A stretch of 64,000 nt of DNA from the NCBI GenBank assembly GCA_902728285.1, contig CACVBU010001148.1, positions 749,730 through 813,729 on the forward strand. Reading direction: 5' to 3'. The stretch comes from Clytia hemisphaerica. Taxonomy: Eukaryota > Cnidaria > Hydrozoa > Leptothecata > Clytiidae. Both the position numbers and the translations under genes were made by a program. The notes below the pieces were generated by a model. That model had not been told where the DNA came from, did not search any database, and worked only from the letters and a program-made list of their open reading frames with translations. Shown here piece by piece: positions 1 through 11,182 of this stretch. Each line of letters opens with the position of its first letter. The stretch's first letter is position 1.

Positions 1-1
1 G

Positions 2-622
2 TTAGAAGAAAATCCAGTCCCTAATAACGTTACGAAATCAAAGAAATTGGACTCCTTTTTGAAGGAACTCTTACAAGAAAGCAAAAAGAAGTATTCGGTC
101 AAGAATGATGGCAGTCTTTACCAAATCCAGGAAAAAGTTCGAAACATCCTTGGACCTTTATCGAAAATCTGGGTTTCCTTAGAAGAGGAGAAAGAAGCTG
201 CTTTCAATGCTGCTGAAAACAACCCTGAGGAGGATGAAGCCCTCAATAACGTAACATGGCATTGCACCCTGTTCGAGCAGTCGATAATCCTACTCGGTCA
301 AGCCCTAAACACCCTATCGTACACAAGAAGACATCAAGTTTTATCAGCCTTAGTACAGGACAAAGCTAAGGTCAAAACCATCTTAAAAGAGGAAAAATAG
401 ACAATTGACAATGATCCTGAATATCTGTTCGGTGAAACATTCAAAGACAATCTGAAAAAGCATGTCAAAGTTAAAACAAAAGCTCATGAAATGCTTGGAG
501 CACTCCAACCTAAACGTTCCCACGTCCCATCATCAAGCGGTCAGAATCAGCCCTTTCGAAGGGGTCCCTTACCTACGTTTAAATTCCGAGGAAGCCGAGG
601 TAGGGGGCGTGGGGTTTGGTAA
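2..622 (+). pseudogene. DIRS ORF1 (gag-like) C-terminal part
   Basis: The frame is open from base 2 with no start, so the N-terminus lies outside the window. It reaches TAG at 398-400, continues in the same frame through a stretch containing LFGETF, and ends at TAA 620-622 after an Arg/Gly-rich tail (RGSRGRGRG). A basic RG-rich C-terminus just before the RT frame fits the nucleic-acid-binding ORF1 product of DIRS elements. The single in-frame TAG makes this a pseudogene. The family call rests on position and the RG tail rather than on a recognised domain. Confidence 0.6.
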
Positions 623-2680
623 TCACGTGGAGGACCCAGCAATGCCAATGCCAGAGGAGCAGGCTTTAGAGGAGGAAGAGGTAAGAATGTATTCAAATTA
701 TTTTGCAAAAGGGCAAGCAACCTCCTCCAACAAAACTTTACCAGAAATTCTACAAATCAGGGATTTCCCTCAAATCCATACATTAGTAAAATCTTTGTTC
801 AAGAGTCAGATCCCAGAATCGCTATGCTTAGCAGGAAGGCTAAAGTTTTTTCTAAAGAACTTGGAAAAATTAACGAACGACAAGGTGATATTGAACTTAG
901 TCCAGGGCTACAAAATACTTTTCAGGGAGGAACCATATCAAAGAAAAATTCCTCAAGAACCAACCTTCAGCAAGGAAGAAGAGGATATAATTTCCAAAGA
1001 GGTACAGGAAATGTTGGAGAATGGTGCTATAACCCAAGTGATTCCAAAAGTGGATCAATTTCTGAGTCAAATATTTGTGGTAGACACAAAGGGAGGAGGT
1101 CACAGACCAGTTATAAATTTAAAGGAATTGAACAGCTTCATCCCTTACTCTCACTTCAAAATGGAAAGTCTATCGTTAGTCAAAGAACTGTTGGAAAAAG
1201 GAGATTATCTCTTGAAGTTAGATCTAAAGGACGCATATTTTGTAGTCCCACTTCACAAAAGCTCTCAAAAATATGTAACTTTTCAATGGAAGCAAAAAGT
1301 TTTTCAATTCCTATGTTTGTGTTTCGGTCTAGGGCCAGCACCAAGGTTATTTACAAAACTAATGAAGGTACCAACAGCTCTAATGAGGCGATTAAATTAT
1401 CGCCTGATTATATTTCTGGACGACATCCTGATATTTGGGAAAACCCTCAAGGAAGCAATAGAGGCTCGAGACACTTTGATTTTCCTACTTCAGAATTTGG
1501 GGTTTTTAATCAATGTAAAGAAATCAGTGTTTGTACGAAGTCATCGAATAGAATTCTTAGGGATGATCATAGACTCTCAGGAGATGAAAATGTACCTTCC
1601 TCAGGAAAAGCTAACCAAGATAATAAACCAATGTCAATTCATGTTAGACCAGGAAACAGTGTCAGTATTGGATCTGTCCAAACTAATAGGGAGACTTTGC
1701 TCTACAGCCCGGGCAGTTATTCCGGCCCCACTATACTACACTCCAAACCCAACAAATACAGACCTTATTAGCTCAAGGATCTTACAAGGCTACTGTGACT
1801 CTATCAGAGGAAACCAAAGAGGAGTTACTGTGGTGGATCAACAATTTACATCTGAACAATGGTTCTACACTCATAAATCAGACACCGGAAATCAGATTCA
1901 GATGCCTCGGAGGAAGGTTGGGGTGTCAGGGGGTTTGTCAGTGAGGGGTCCCTGGTCGGAACAGGAGAGCAATCTACATATCAACATTTTAGAACTGAAA
2001 GCAATACATCTAGCGATATTAACGTTCACTTTGAGAAAGAAAGTTCATTCTATTCATGTGAGAACAGACAACATGGCGGCACTCTCGTATCTAGTCAAAA
2101 AAGGGGGGACAAGGAGTGTGACTCTGAGTCAAGTGAGCAAGGAAATCTGGGAATACCTTCTGAGACATGGGATCACAGTTACTGCAGAGTACCTCCCGGG
2201 GCCCTAAATGCGGACGCAGATTGGGAATCCAGGAACACAAGGGATTCAAGCGAGTGGATGCTAGACAAAAGGGTTTTTGCCAAATTATGTCTAAAACTAG
2301 GCACACCAACAGTGAATCTCTTTGCCTCCCAAAGTACTGGTCCTGGGGTCTAGGTCTAGATTCAATGAGTCTGGGCAGCGACTCATTTCAAACCAATTGG
2401 AACAGCAATCTAGTCTATGCATTCCCTCCATTTGCATTGATAGGGAGAGTCTTGGCGAAAGTTCGAAAGGAGAGGGCGACAATGATTTTGATAACCCCAA
2501 TGTGGCAATCTCAGGCATGGTTTCCCCTGGTTCTCAGTCTTTGTGTCCAGAACCCTCTACTTTTACCCCAGAGAAAGGATCTTTTGAAAGACCCAAAAGG
2601 AAATCTTCATCCACTGATGGAACAAAAAAGTCTAAGATTAGTGGCCCGGACTATATCAGGAAAGACCTGGAAGCAGAAGG
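462..2680 (+). pseudogene. DIRS reverse transcriptase/RNase H with distal domain, frame-broken
   Basis: The RT runs in one frame to a stop at 2205-2207. Palm motif A reads LKLDLKDAYFVVPL and motif C reads FLDDIL with the two catalytic aspartates. The RNase H part follows with NILELKAIHLAI and RTDNMAALSYL. The expected continuation (LNADADWESR) begins in another frame just after the four-G run at 2198-2201. A second break near 2330-2340 leads into the frame holding YAFPPFALIGRVLAKVR, the conserved distal part of DIRS pol. The most likely RT start is an ATG near 687; upstream codons of the same frame overlap ORF1. The frame breaks mean no full-length product. Confidence 0.85.
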
Positions 2681-3186
2681 AATATCTGCAAGGGCTTCAG
2701 AGCTTATCACGTGTGCCAGAAGACCAGGCACACTGTCTCATTACAACTCGTCCTGGCGAAAATTTGTTGGCTGGTGTGACACAAGGGATGCAGATCCCAC
2801 TAGATGTGCTTTGACATTGATTTTAGATTTTCTTGCTGAGCTTTATGAGGATGGTCTTGCACATAGTACCATAGCAGGATATAGATCTGCAATTTCAGCC
2901 TTTCATGAGCCAATCGAGGGTCAAAAAGTTGGTGAGCACCCCCGAGTTAGTGCACTAATGACTGGGATTTTTAATTTGAGGCCACCAGCTCCAAGGTATT
3001 TATTTATTTGGGATGTAGAGAAAGTGCTTGATTACATCAAGTCTATTCCACAGAATGTTATGTTGAGTCTGAAGACCCTCACTTTTAAACTCGCAACCTT
3101 ATTAGCCTTAACTTCGGCATCGAGGGCTTCAGAACTATGCTATTTAGATGTTGACCTCATGACAAAGAATAACGAGAAATATATTT
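2517..3186 (+). pseudogene. DIRS tyrosine recombinase, N-terminal part (split gene)
   Basis: The frame opens upstream of and overlaps the RT-distal frame; the first sensible ATG is at 2517. It contains a core-binding-like helical region (SHYNSSWRKFVGWC, LILDFLAELYEDGL, STIAGYRSAISAFH) and then the first catalytic segment, LTSASRASELCYLDVDL, with the active-site arginine. The frame is cut at about 3186 inside an AT-rich stretch. The remaining catalytic half resumes at about 5482, 2.3 kb away. The recombinase would perform integration of the circular DIRS DNA; this copy cannot make it intact. Confidence 0.85.
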
Positions 3187-3560
3187 CGCTTTTGTGACGA
3201 GAGCAATGGTGATTTTAGATATGTTATTAATAATGATCGTTTGCATCAAATATGTGGTACGTCAGATTTAAATTTATTTATAAAGTTGCAACAGCGCAAC
3301 TATGCATTACACGTGGTTAGAATGTCCTTGGAGAGAAATGTTAAGTGTTTAACTTTTAACGATGATAAAAATGTTAGAAGAGGTAGACCAGCAAAGTCAC
3401 TTCTCAATCAGGTGACTGATAATGAAAATGTTTCAGTAGACCAATTGTGTAATATTTCCCTAGGCAAGAAACTTGGTAGATCGACTTAAAACCAATTCAC
3501 TGAACTTGGTTCTAGGTCCAATCTTTTTTCTAGAAATAGATTTTGATTGTAAAATTTATA
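3187..3560 (+). mobile_element. Non-LTR retrotransposon (LINE) 3'-end fragment
   Basis: An open frame from 3190 to TAA at 3487-3489 includes LQQRNYALHVVRM and NVRRGRPAKSLL. The 'NYAxHVxRM ... RRGRP' block is typical of the extreme C-terminus of LINE endonuclease/RT polyproteins. Only this tail is present, as expected for a 5'-truncated LINE insertion. The left junction is inside the DIRS recombinase frame at an ATATTT sequence. A short AT-rich tail containing TATATATATAAA follows before Penelope-like sequence begins. The clade is not assignable from so little sequence. Confidence 0.6.
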
Positions 3561-3567
3561 TATATAT

Positions 3568-4725
3568 AAACGTTTTGGTCTTGCTGTTTCTGAGAAGGAC
3601 TTGGATCTTCCATGTATCTATTGGACTCCAAAGAAACACAAGACTCCTACTGGTAAACGTTTCATTATCGCTTCAAAACATTGTTCCACCAAACTGATTT
3701 CTAGATCTGTCAGTCTAGTTTTTAAGCTTGTTTACAGACAAGTTGAAAACTTCCATACAAAAGCAAAGTTTTTGAGCAATTATAATAAATTTTGGGTACT
3801 TCAAAATTGTGATCCAGTACTAGATTCACTCAACCGAATCAATAAAAAGAAAAACGCCAAATCTATTTCCACCTTTGACTTTAGTACATTGTACACGAAG
3901 ATTCCTCATGACAAACTGATTAAAGAACTATCAGAGGTCATTGATTTTGTATTTGATGCAGGTAACTGCAAGTTTATCGCTATTTCTAAAAATGATAAAG
4001 CGTATTGGTCAAAAACAAAACCCAAATCTTCTGTGTCTTTTACACAGAATTCTTTGAAAACTGCTATGAAACATCTGATAAAAAATTGTTTTTTCAATGC
4101 AGGTGATATTGTTATGTGTCAAGTGATCGGGATTCCCATGGGAATCGATCCGGCGCCATTTTGGGCTAATCTTTTCCTCTACCAATACGAACAAAGGTAT
4201 ATGAGCAGGGTCATTGAGGAAAATAAGGTTAAGGCTCGCCATTTTCATTCGACTAAAAGATTCATTGATGATTTGTGTGCTATCAATGACGGTAACTTGT
4301 TTCAGTCTGTGTATAGAGATATCTATCCAGATGAGCTTGAACTCAAAATTGAGCACTCGGGTAATCATGCTTCTTTTTTAAACCTGGATATTACCATCAA
4401 AGACGGGATATTTATTTATAAGTTGTTTGATAAACGGGATGCATTTCCTTTTTCCATAGTCCGAATGCCACATAAAGATAGCAACTTGCCAGAATCGATT
4501 TTTTATTCTTCTTTTATTGGTGAACTTCTCAGGATTGCTCGTTCTACGTTACTTTTCGAGGACTTGAAAGTTAAAGCCAAAGTTTTTATACAAAGAATGC
4601 GATGTCAAGGTGCTGAAAACGCAAAGTTAGATTGCAGTCTTCGACGGGTTATAGTTCGTCATTTTTCAGAATTTTCAAGATTTCAACTCTCTCAAGATTC
4701 ACTCGTTCGCCAGCTCTTGCGGTGA
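3568..4725 (+). CDS. Penelope-like element reverse transcriptase, 5'-truncated
   Basis: An open frame of about 385 codons without an N-terminus. It contains the PLE signatures IYWTPKKHK near its start, DFSTLYTKIPHDKL (motif A region), IPMGIDPAPFWANLFL (motif B region) and RFIDDLCAIND (catalytic DD), then LNLDITIKDG. Full-length PLE proteins are longer at both ends. No GIY-YIG endonuclease domain is visible after the RT, and the frame stops at 4723-4725. It sits inside the DIRS recombinase with a 3' region (4726-5475) that recurs at 14.7 kb. The RT core looks intact, but the missing N-terminal part makes activity unlikely. Confidence 0.85.
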   Translation, partial: KRFGLAVSEKDLDLPCIYWTPKKHKTPTGKRFIIASKHCSTKLISRSVSLVFKLVYRQVENFHTKAKFLSNYNKFWVLQNCDPVLDSLNRINKKKNAKSISTFDFSTLYTKIPHDKLIKELSEVIDFVFDAGNCKFIAISKNDKAYWSKTKPKSSVSFTQNSLKTAMKHLIKNCFFNAGDIVMCQVIGIPMGIDPAPFWANLFLYQYEQRYMSRVIEENKVKARHFHSTKRFIDDLCAINDGNLFQSVYRDIYPDELELKIEHSGNHASFLNLDITIKDGIFIYKLFDKRDAFPFSIVRMPHKDSNLPESIFYSSFIGELLRIARSTLLFEDLKVKAKVFIQRMRCQGAENAKLDCSLRRVIVRHFSEFSRFQLSQDSLVRQLLR

Positions 4726-5475
4726 GCGGTCACGGTGTACGGGGCTTCGAACCGGGCTATAGTCCGATTTTTTAAATTCTCATTCTTTCCCCACTCTTTC
4801 CATCTTATTCTTTGAACTGTAAAATGTGTGTGAGAGCCACAGGGTTGGATAGTGGCAATCCAATCCCAGTTCCTTCTCTTCTAGTATGCTTTCTTCAACG
4901 TTGTGGCAGAAACGTGTCAAAGGTGTGGCAACTTTGTCTAGTAGAAAGTATACTTCTTTTCTCATTGTAATTTTAGTTTCTTCGCTGGTTCCGTGGTTTT
5001 TACGTTTTAGTTTATTTTATATTATTGCGCGCGTTTTATACTTTCAATAAACACATCTTTTTACTATCTTTTATCTGTGGTGGTGTTTAATTAACACTGC
5101 TTGGCCTACCTACACAACCCTATTTCCATCATATAGGAGGATATTTTCGTAAAAGGCCGAAATCCTGTGTAGGTCGAAAACTGAGGAACAGATAATGTGT
5201 TTTCTTGAAATATTTTTTGACTCATATTGAGTTACTTCATTCCATCTTAACTCATATTGAGTTACTTTCTTCCTTAAAGTCATTTTGGATCACTGGTTTT
5301 GCATTGACGGATTTCTATGTCATCATATTTTCCTTTTCTGCTCCAACCTGATTGATTTTCTGTGAATGTTCATTCTGGATTTTTGTTGTGTTTGTATTGT
5401 CTTTTTGTTTTGTGGGTTTTTGTCTTTATTGTTTCCATTTTGAGTAGTTGAAGGTTTTATACTTCTAGACTATAT
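4726..5475 (+). mobile_element. Penelope-like element 3' region
   Basis: No coding capacity was found. From about 4916 to 5475 it is closely similar to 14696-15215, with shared landmarks AAAGGTGTGGCAACTTTG and ACTTCTAGACTATAT. The shared end at CTTCTAGAC just before the DIRS sequence resumes marks the 3' boundary of the inserted element. TCATATTGAGTTACTT occurs twice in this copy (about 5222-5270). Confidence 0.75.
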
Positions 5476-5481
5476 ATATTT

Positions 5482-5914
5482 TTGGATTTTCACGGGTAAC
5501 CAAAAGTTTCCGACCAAAGAAAGCAAGATCAGAAATTAATTTTATCAAATTTGACCCAGAACCAAAATTATGTGTTGTAAAAGCTCTTGATGATTACATA
5601 GAAAGAACCAAAACATTAAGAAATGGATCAACCCAACTCTTGATTTCTCACATCAAACCTCATAAAAAAGTCAATATTTGTACAGTGTCTAGATGGCTTA
5701 AGGACACCTTAAAATTATCGGGTATTGATACTTCCCAATTCAAAGCTCATTCTACTAGGTCAGCTTCAACCTCCAAAGCAGAACTTTCAGGGGTTTCGTT
5801 AGAAGACATAATTGACAGGGCTCATTGGTCCAGCAGTTCTACCTTTTCTAAATATTACCACAAAGAAATAAGTACAGAATTAAGATTTCAAAATGGGGTT
5901 TTTGGTAAAAAATA
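5482..5914 (+). pseudogene. DIRS tyrosine recombinase, C-terminal catalytic part
   Basis: This resumes the recombinase frame after the insertion. The codons following the AT-rich junction (GGATTTTCACGGGTAACC) join in frame to the segment ending at 3186. FKAHSTRSASTSKA carries the H-x-x-R catalytic pair and RAHWSSSSTFSKYYH carries the H/W and nucleophilic tyrosine region. The frame ends at TAA 5912-5914. All the expected catalytic residues are therefore present but separated by the LINE plus Penelope insertion. Confidence 0.85.
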
Positions 5915-6132
5915 AAAATTGATTAATTGTTGCAAGCTTTAAACAGAGGTAGATTTTGAACTGTGGACTTTAGATAAGCGAGATGGGCGGAACGCCAGTA
6001 TTAGATCGGGCGGAGATTTTATGATATGAAATTGAGGATTGTGCAAGGGCCCGAAGGGAAGGTATTAGATCGTTTACTTCAATTTTATTCATAAAATCGG
6101 GATTGCACTGCGGGCCCTTGCACAATCCTCAA
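5915..6132 (+). repeat. DIRS 3' terminal region with inverted repeat
   Basis: TTGAGGATTGTGCAAGGGCC begins at 6032 and its reverse complement ends at 6132 (arms 6032-6052 and 6112-6132, 21 bp, perfect). The two flank a 59-base spacer. Inverted terminal and internal complementary sequences like these let DIRS DNA circularise. TATTAGATCG is also repeated at about 6000 and 6063. The matching left terminal repeat would be outside the window. Confidence 0.65.
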
Positions 6133-6410
6133 ATAACTGTGTAGGAAAAGGCTGAATGGTCAGTCCCTAAATTATTCCTAAAGTGTCACGCAATCCGAGT
6201 TCAAACAGGTAGCTTTCGCACGATCTACATATGAAGATATAGAAAGGCCAAGACACAAGAAACTGACAAGATTGATCTTCACTTTGAGATATAAAGTAAG
6301 AAGTATTATTTTTGGATTAGAACTTGTTACATAAATGACAATTAGAAAATCAAATAAAACCTACTTAGTATATTAGTTTCTATCTTCCAGATACGTGATA
6401 TATGATCACG
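6133..6410. other. No gene or repeat recognised
   Basis: AT-rich DNA between the DIRS end and the next TIR-bounded segment. No convincing exon, RNA gene or inverted repeat was seen. Confidence 0.5.
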
Positions 6411-6413
6411 TAA

Positions 6414-6720
6414 GGGACCGTGCACAAACTTTGTTCCAATCGTTTCAAAAAAAACCGTTTAAGAAGAAACAGTTAAACGATTTTTCAAATGATAAATTCG
6501 TTTGAAAATCGTCCCAATTATTTTTTAAAACGATTAGAACAACATGAAATCGGTTTTAATTGTTTCTTTTGAAGATGAAAATTTTATCGTAAAAAGTCAA
6601 ATCGTTTCATTTGGATACAATTCGTAAATAAAAGCAAATCATTTGAAATGATTAAAATTCGTTTCGATCATAATAAAATCGTTTCTTTTTGGAACAAATT
6701 GTTTATTTTTGGAAATAGTC
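6414..6720 (+). repeat. Left subterminal repeat block (AATCGTTTCA type)
   Basis: A dense series of AATCGTTTCA and CGTTT variants in both orientations follows the left inverted end. The same motif family fills 12577-12838 next to the right end. Clustered short subterminal motifs are typical transposase-binding arrays. Confidence 0.6.
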
Positions 6721-9700
6721 AGGGTCAGAATACATGTGAAATAAGTCCCGTTCGATTTTTCTGATAAAAGCACTTTCTCAACGGATTTGAGATATTATTT
6801 CACCTTAGTAGAACCCCAAAAAATAGGGTGGCAATTTTTTAATGTCGTTTTGGGTATTTTACAGACCAGTATGGAAACGCCATAAAAATCACTTATTTGG
6901 CAATATCTACTCGAAATATTGAAATTTTTGCAAAGCGAATATACATGAGCGAAGCAGTTTTGCTATCGTTTATATGTACCTTTAAATCTCACCTACGCTG
7001 GGGAGCGCAAATGAAAAATTACTATATATATCCAATCTTTCAAACGCAGAAATGATTGAGAAAGCCGTCCGCCCTTCCTTAGATCAAAACTAGAAGAATC
7101 GCGGCGGAGAGACCTGGAATACGGATGGCTAAATTCGTTTTTTTCAAAAAGTGTCGCCTCGTGCGTTTAGATATACCAATTCTTAAAAGCTACGGAGAAA
7201 ATACACCTGGTTATCGGTACTAGATAAGCCTTGTTTTTATCTCCTTAAGGTTTAAATTAGGAAATCTAAAGAAGAGATCGGAAAATCAGCGCGGGCTGGA
7301 AGCGTTCAAGAAGCGTTCAAATGGCGCTCATTTTTCAAGAAGTCATTGCATTAACTCGAGCAAAGACTTTCGAAGGGCTTTCGAACTTTTCCAAATTCGA
7401 ATGTCGACTAAAATAACAAACAAACATTTATTGTTGTTTCGAAAAAAGAAATTAGTGTTTTGAAAAGAGATGGTGCTTGATGAAAAGAAACGAAGAAAGC
7501 AGCTGAACTTGCGGAATGAGAAGAAAGAAGATGGAATTTTTATTCCTTCATCGACAGGCAAGGCTCAACAGAGTTGTTGCTTCATTGCAAGAAGATGATC
7601 TAAGCTGAAGAAATGAACTGTATACATATGGTGGGAAAGCCATTTATTTTGGTTTAGATTGAATCTTGGTAGTATGTTGAAGTGAGCATCACTGGACTTT
7701 TTGTGTGTTTTGAATTGATGGTAACAATAATATTTTGCGCTTTTGGATATGGCTAACCTGGAAGAATTTATTCCTCCCCTTATTCAGTGGAAATATAAAT
7801 GCTTGTTTGTCGTTGTTTTTGAAATTTTGGCTTGACCCACCCTCGATGATGTGGGATCTTTGGTTGCTGTTTGTTGTTTACGAATACGCATTAGTGGTCA
7901 GAGAAATAGAACATTGACATGTGATTGTATTTTAACAGATTTTATTGTTGGTAATAATGGTAATTAATGGTAATGACTTGTAAAATGTCGAAATACAACG
8001 ACAAAACATGACATTATTTTAACTGTTTTAAATTCCTGTGCTACAGCCGAGAAAAAAGTCACCGATTTTTTATTTTTTATGTGAAGAGTTTGCTCCTGTT
8101 TGTCAACAACTCGAGTAAGAGGGTAAAGACTGCCAAGTACTTGCCTCAAGCAAACTTAAGATAAGAGTTTCCCAACTTTGAAAAAAATCACAGCCAGTCA
8201 AATTTAGAGGTTTTACTTAGTAGAATCGTTGAAGAATACTTTCTATGTCTCAGTTTTTTTATCTCAGGATTTTACAGCGCTAATAGTTTAGATATAATTT
8301 TAGAACTTTGTTAAATTTTTCAAAATTTACGATGCAATGATACAATATATTCCTATTTAATGGTTATTGAATTTTGAAACTACATAAGTCAACTTATTTC
8401 TATTAAATTCTAGTCTTGAAATCCTCTGTATTTCACATCCCTGTCTCAATAAACCGAGTGATGTTTAAAGTTTGTTTAAATTTTTTTTAATTCTCTGGGC
8501 TCTTTGCAAGGAAGACCTTTTGAAGAGGCTAGGGAGGTATTTTCCCTCCCGGGACGAAATTTTTGCCAAGTTTTCCAGCGGGTCTATGACACAGGGGTGT
8601 TTAGGAAAAAAGTTTTCGAATGTTATTTTTATACGAACGTTCGAAATTTAAAATTAGAAAGATTCGAAAGTTCGATTTCGAACGCAAGGAATTCGAAACC
8701 GGAAGTAAACCGAGTCTAAAACAAAAACTAAGAAATAAAAACACTCAAGGCTCAGGGCGGACAAATGATTATTGGACTTCTCACAACAACGATTCATGAA
8801 AAAAATCATATAATTTTCCTCAAATACGTAGAAGTAAACGTCGTAAGTTTGTACACCTGAAGTGTTTGAGTGTATCTCTAAAGAGGCTCGGTCTTCCTGA
8901 ACCTGAGCAGTTGTCGGGATTTCGCGGGGTTTACATTTACGAATTGATTATGAATCTATTTTAACTTGCAATTTCTAGTGTGTGACCCTATAAATATTTT
9001 GCTTGCAACTTGCGAATAGAGTGACTTGCCTGGATCGCAATTCTTATACATATACACTAGTTCACAGAAACTTTGACTGGATATAGGCATGAGTAACAGG
9101 TAACTTTCTCATTCATCAAAAAAAATTTTTTAAAGCGTGTATTTTACAGACCAAAGTCTATTTTGAGGTTTCTGGTCAGTAATATGTCTTAGTTTAATTT
9201 TTTTTCTCGATTTTCTAGTTATACCTCCCTCTTACTAATGTCTAAATACTGGGGTAATTTCAAGTTGGTCGGGCAATTATTTCTCGAGTAATCGTGAGTT
9301 TTATAATTTACAGACCAGAATTTTGAAGTTTTGACCAAAACATTAGGTCATTAGTTAGGTAAATGTTACATCACAAGGAGAAAATTCAAAATTAACTTTT
9401 CTTATTATTTTAATTTTTGTTTATTATTTCGAACTTCTTATCTCCAGTAATATTTTCAGAATCTCAATTCTCTCTTTTTTTTAGATAAATAATAACAAGC
9501 TAAATGCTGAATGGATCTACCTGATGATGAAAGTTAGATAACAATGCAAGGAGAAAAATGAAAAAAAATCTGTCAGAAAATATAGCGTTTAGCTGAAAAT
9601 AAATATATGTCTTCCGGAAAGCGGCCGGGTGAAATTTTTTTTTCCTCGCCCGGCCGCAGACATTTTTTCAACATTTCGACGAATACGTGGGAAAAAACCT

Positions 9701-10261
9701 TTTTTGAAAAATCGGAAAATCTTTTTAATCCTGTCATGCCAACATAAAAGATAAAAAGAGTGAACAAGATTTGTAGTTACGCATTGTGGAAATCAAGTCT
9801 CTTTATGTAAATAGAGAGAACATTGAGACATGAAGAAAACTTACTATAATAATATAACTGTTGTTTGGTTTGTACGTTAACATCCGAAAAAGGTGTAAGA
9901 GAAAATATTATTTCATAAATATCATAGCGAAGAGTAATTTTCTTTGAAGTAGTAGTGGATAGTTGTGTATATGTAGTGTGAGAAAATCTTACTTACAGTC
10001 AGCCATGCAATGATAACCTGATAACAGATGTTCATAATTTTCTTACGTGCACGGTAAACCTCTAAAGGCGCTTGAAAATTATACATCTGAGGAAAATAGT
10101 CCTCCCGCGGAAAATTCTACAACAAGAATCTTGTTTTGCGCCGGAAAAATAAAACTGATACGGCGCCCTATTCATAAACAAAATCACTCAAATTTGTTGT
10201 CATTCCCAGTCCTTTTAGACGAACGCGGTCCTCACGATTTCGAGAGTGCATATTCGTCAGA
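6721..10261. other. Interior of the 6.4-kb element, no gene recognised
   Basis: AT-rich, with only short unsupported open frames. TTTTACAGACCA-like phrases recur near 6858, 9138 and 9306. A small GC-rich palindrome surrounds 9610-9660 (GCGGCCGGG facing CCCGGCCGC). No exon with recognisable protein sequence was found. Confidence 0.4.
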
Positions 10262-10339
10262 TTGTGTGTTTTCACACATCCCTTTAGAGCTTCAGCGTGG
10301 TGTGCAGAAAACAATCACAATCTGATCTCAGGTTACGCA

Positions 10340-11182
10340 ATGATGGATTCGCAAGCTGTTATCATCAATGTTAAAACAACTACTGCGGATGGAAAACAGC
10401 AAGTAAATGTTCAAAATCGAATCAAAAGAGTACATCCATGGGGGTATTTTAAAAATATCCTTTGTTCTGTGTATTCCTCGTTCGATGTCAGTAATAAGAT
10501 TGAAATAAGGGTTTCCAGTTCAAATGAACGTAAAGAAGAGGCTTCTATCGATTTTAAAGAGACTTTAATACTGGCCAATGAGATCTTTATAGTAAAAAAA
10601 GTAAGTTTTAATATAATTGAAAATGAAGAAAAGAAGGAAAGAAGGAAGCTGCTAAGGAGAGAAAGGAGGTTGCCACCGAGGGGAATGATGTTTCTAAGGA
10701 TGAGTGAGATGAAAACTGAAATGAAGGAGATGAAAACTGAGCTTAGAGAAATCAAGAGCTTTTTAAAATCAACCAGTGAGAAAAATGAAAAGATTGACCA
10801 CATGGATCAGCGTGTCAAATCCATTGAAATTATGATCTCCAAAAGGAAAGAAAATTTCAATATGGAAAACGACAAAGCAATAAATCGACCAAACCCGACG
10901 AGTACCCAAACAAAACAAAATGACCAGCATGTTCCAATGCCTGCTCTTCCCAGAACCCTTCCTCCAATATCGTCATTTCTCAACTCGACCAGAATCTCTG
11001 ACAATGCTCACCCCTCGGAGCAGAAATTTGAGGCTGCCAAAAACTCAGGGGGGTATTTTTCAAGTCTTTTGCCCGACAACTCATCAAATATCGACAGGAC
11101 GACTGAATTTCTAGCAAATAAATCAGGGGTAAGTGATAATACTATGACCCTCAGCTGCCCACCATTGAAATCAGCGACATAA
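10340..11182 (+). CDS. Unrecognised coiled-coil protein
   Basis: The frame opens further upstream, but the ATG at 10340 (MMDSQAVIINVKTTTADG) is the first that leads into composition that looks coding, giving about 280 residues. A highly charged segment in the middle (KKERRKLLRRERRLPPR) is followed by heptad-like repeats, MSEMKTEMKEMKTELREIKS, suggesting a coiled coil. The C-terminal part is Ser/Thr/Pro-rich. A good splice donor (GTAAGT) near 10599 means the first 90 residues could belong to a spliced gene. No family was recognised. It is the only sizeable ORF inside the 6.4-kb TIR-bounded segment and could be its cargo or a remnant of its proteins. Confidence 0.4.
   Translation: MMDSQAVIINVKTTTADGKQQVNVQNRIKRVHPWGYFKNILCSVYSSFDVSNKIEIRVSSSNERKEEASIDFKETLILANEIFIVKKVSFNIIENEEKKERRKLLRRERRLPPRGMMFLRMSEMKTEMKEMKTELREIKSFLKSTSEKNEKIDHMDQRVKSIEIMISKRKENFNMENDKAINRPNPTSTQTKQNDQHVPMPALPRTLPPISSFLNSTRISDNAHPSEQKFEAAKNSGGYFSSLLPDNSSNIDRTTEFLANKSGVSDNTMTLSCPPLKSAT

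Larger units (their letters stand above)
1..6132 (+). mobile_element. DIRS-type tyrosine-recombinase retrotransposon, 5' end outside window, interrupted
   Basis: In order: the end of an ORF1 (gag-like) frame, a reverse transcriptase/RNase H frame, the domain that follows RNase H in DIRS elements, a tyrosine recombinase, and a 3' region with a perfect 21-bp inverted repeat. This order, with no integrase or protease, is diagnostic of DIRS elements, which integrate through the recombinase. The recombinase frame is split by foreign DNA at about 3187-5481. Several frame breaks inside the RT and ORF1 show that the copy is dead. The left terminal repeat is not in the window. Confidence 0.88.

Noticed and set aside
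824-1771. 315-codon plus-strand ORF overlapping the DIRS RT
   Set aside because: Alternative frame of the RT; the RT frame carries the catalytic motifs and this one has none.
9600-9665. GC-rich palindrome GCGGCCGGG...CCCGGCCGC as a terminator
   Set aside because: No gene ends nearby and the context is eukaryotic; most likely a scrap of a small element.
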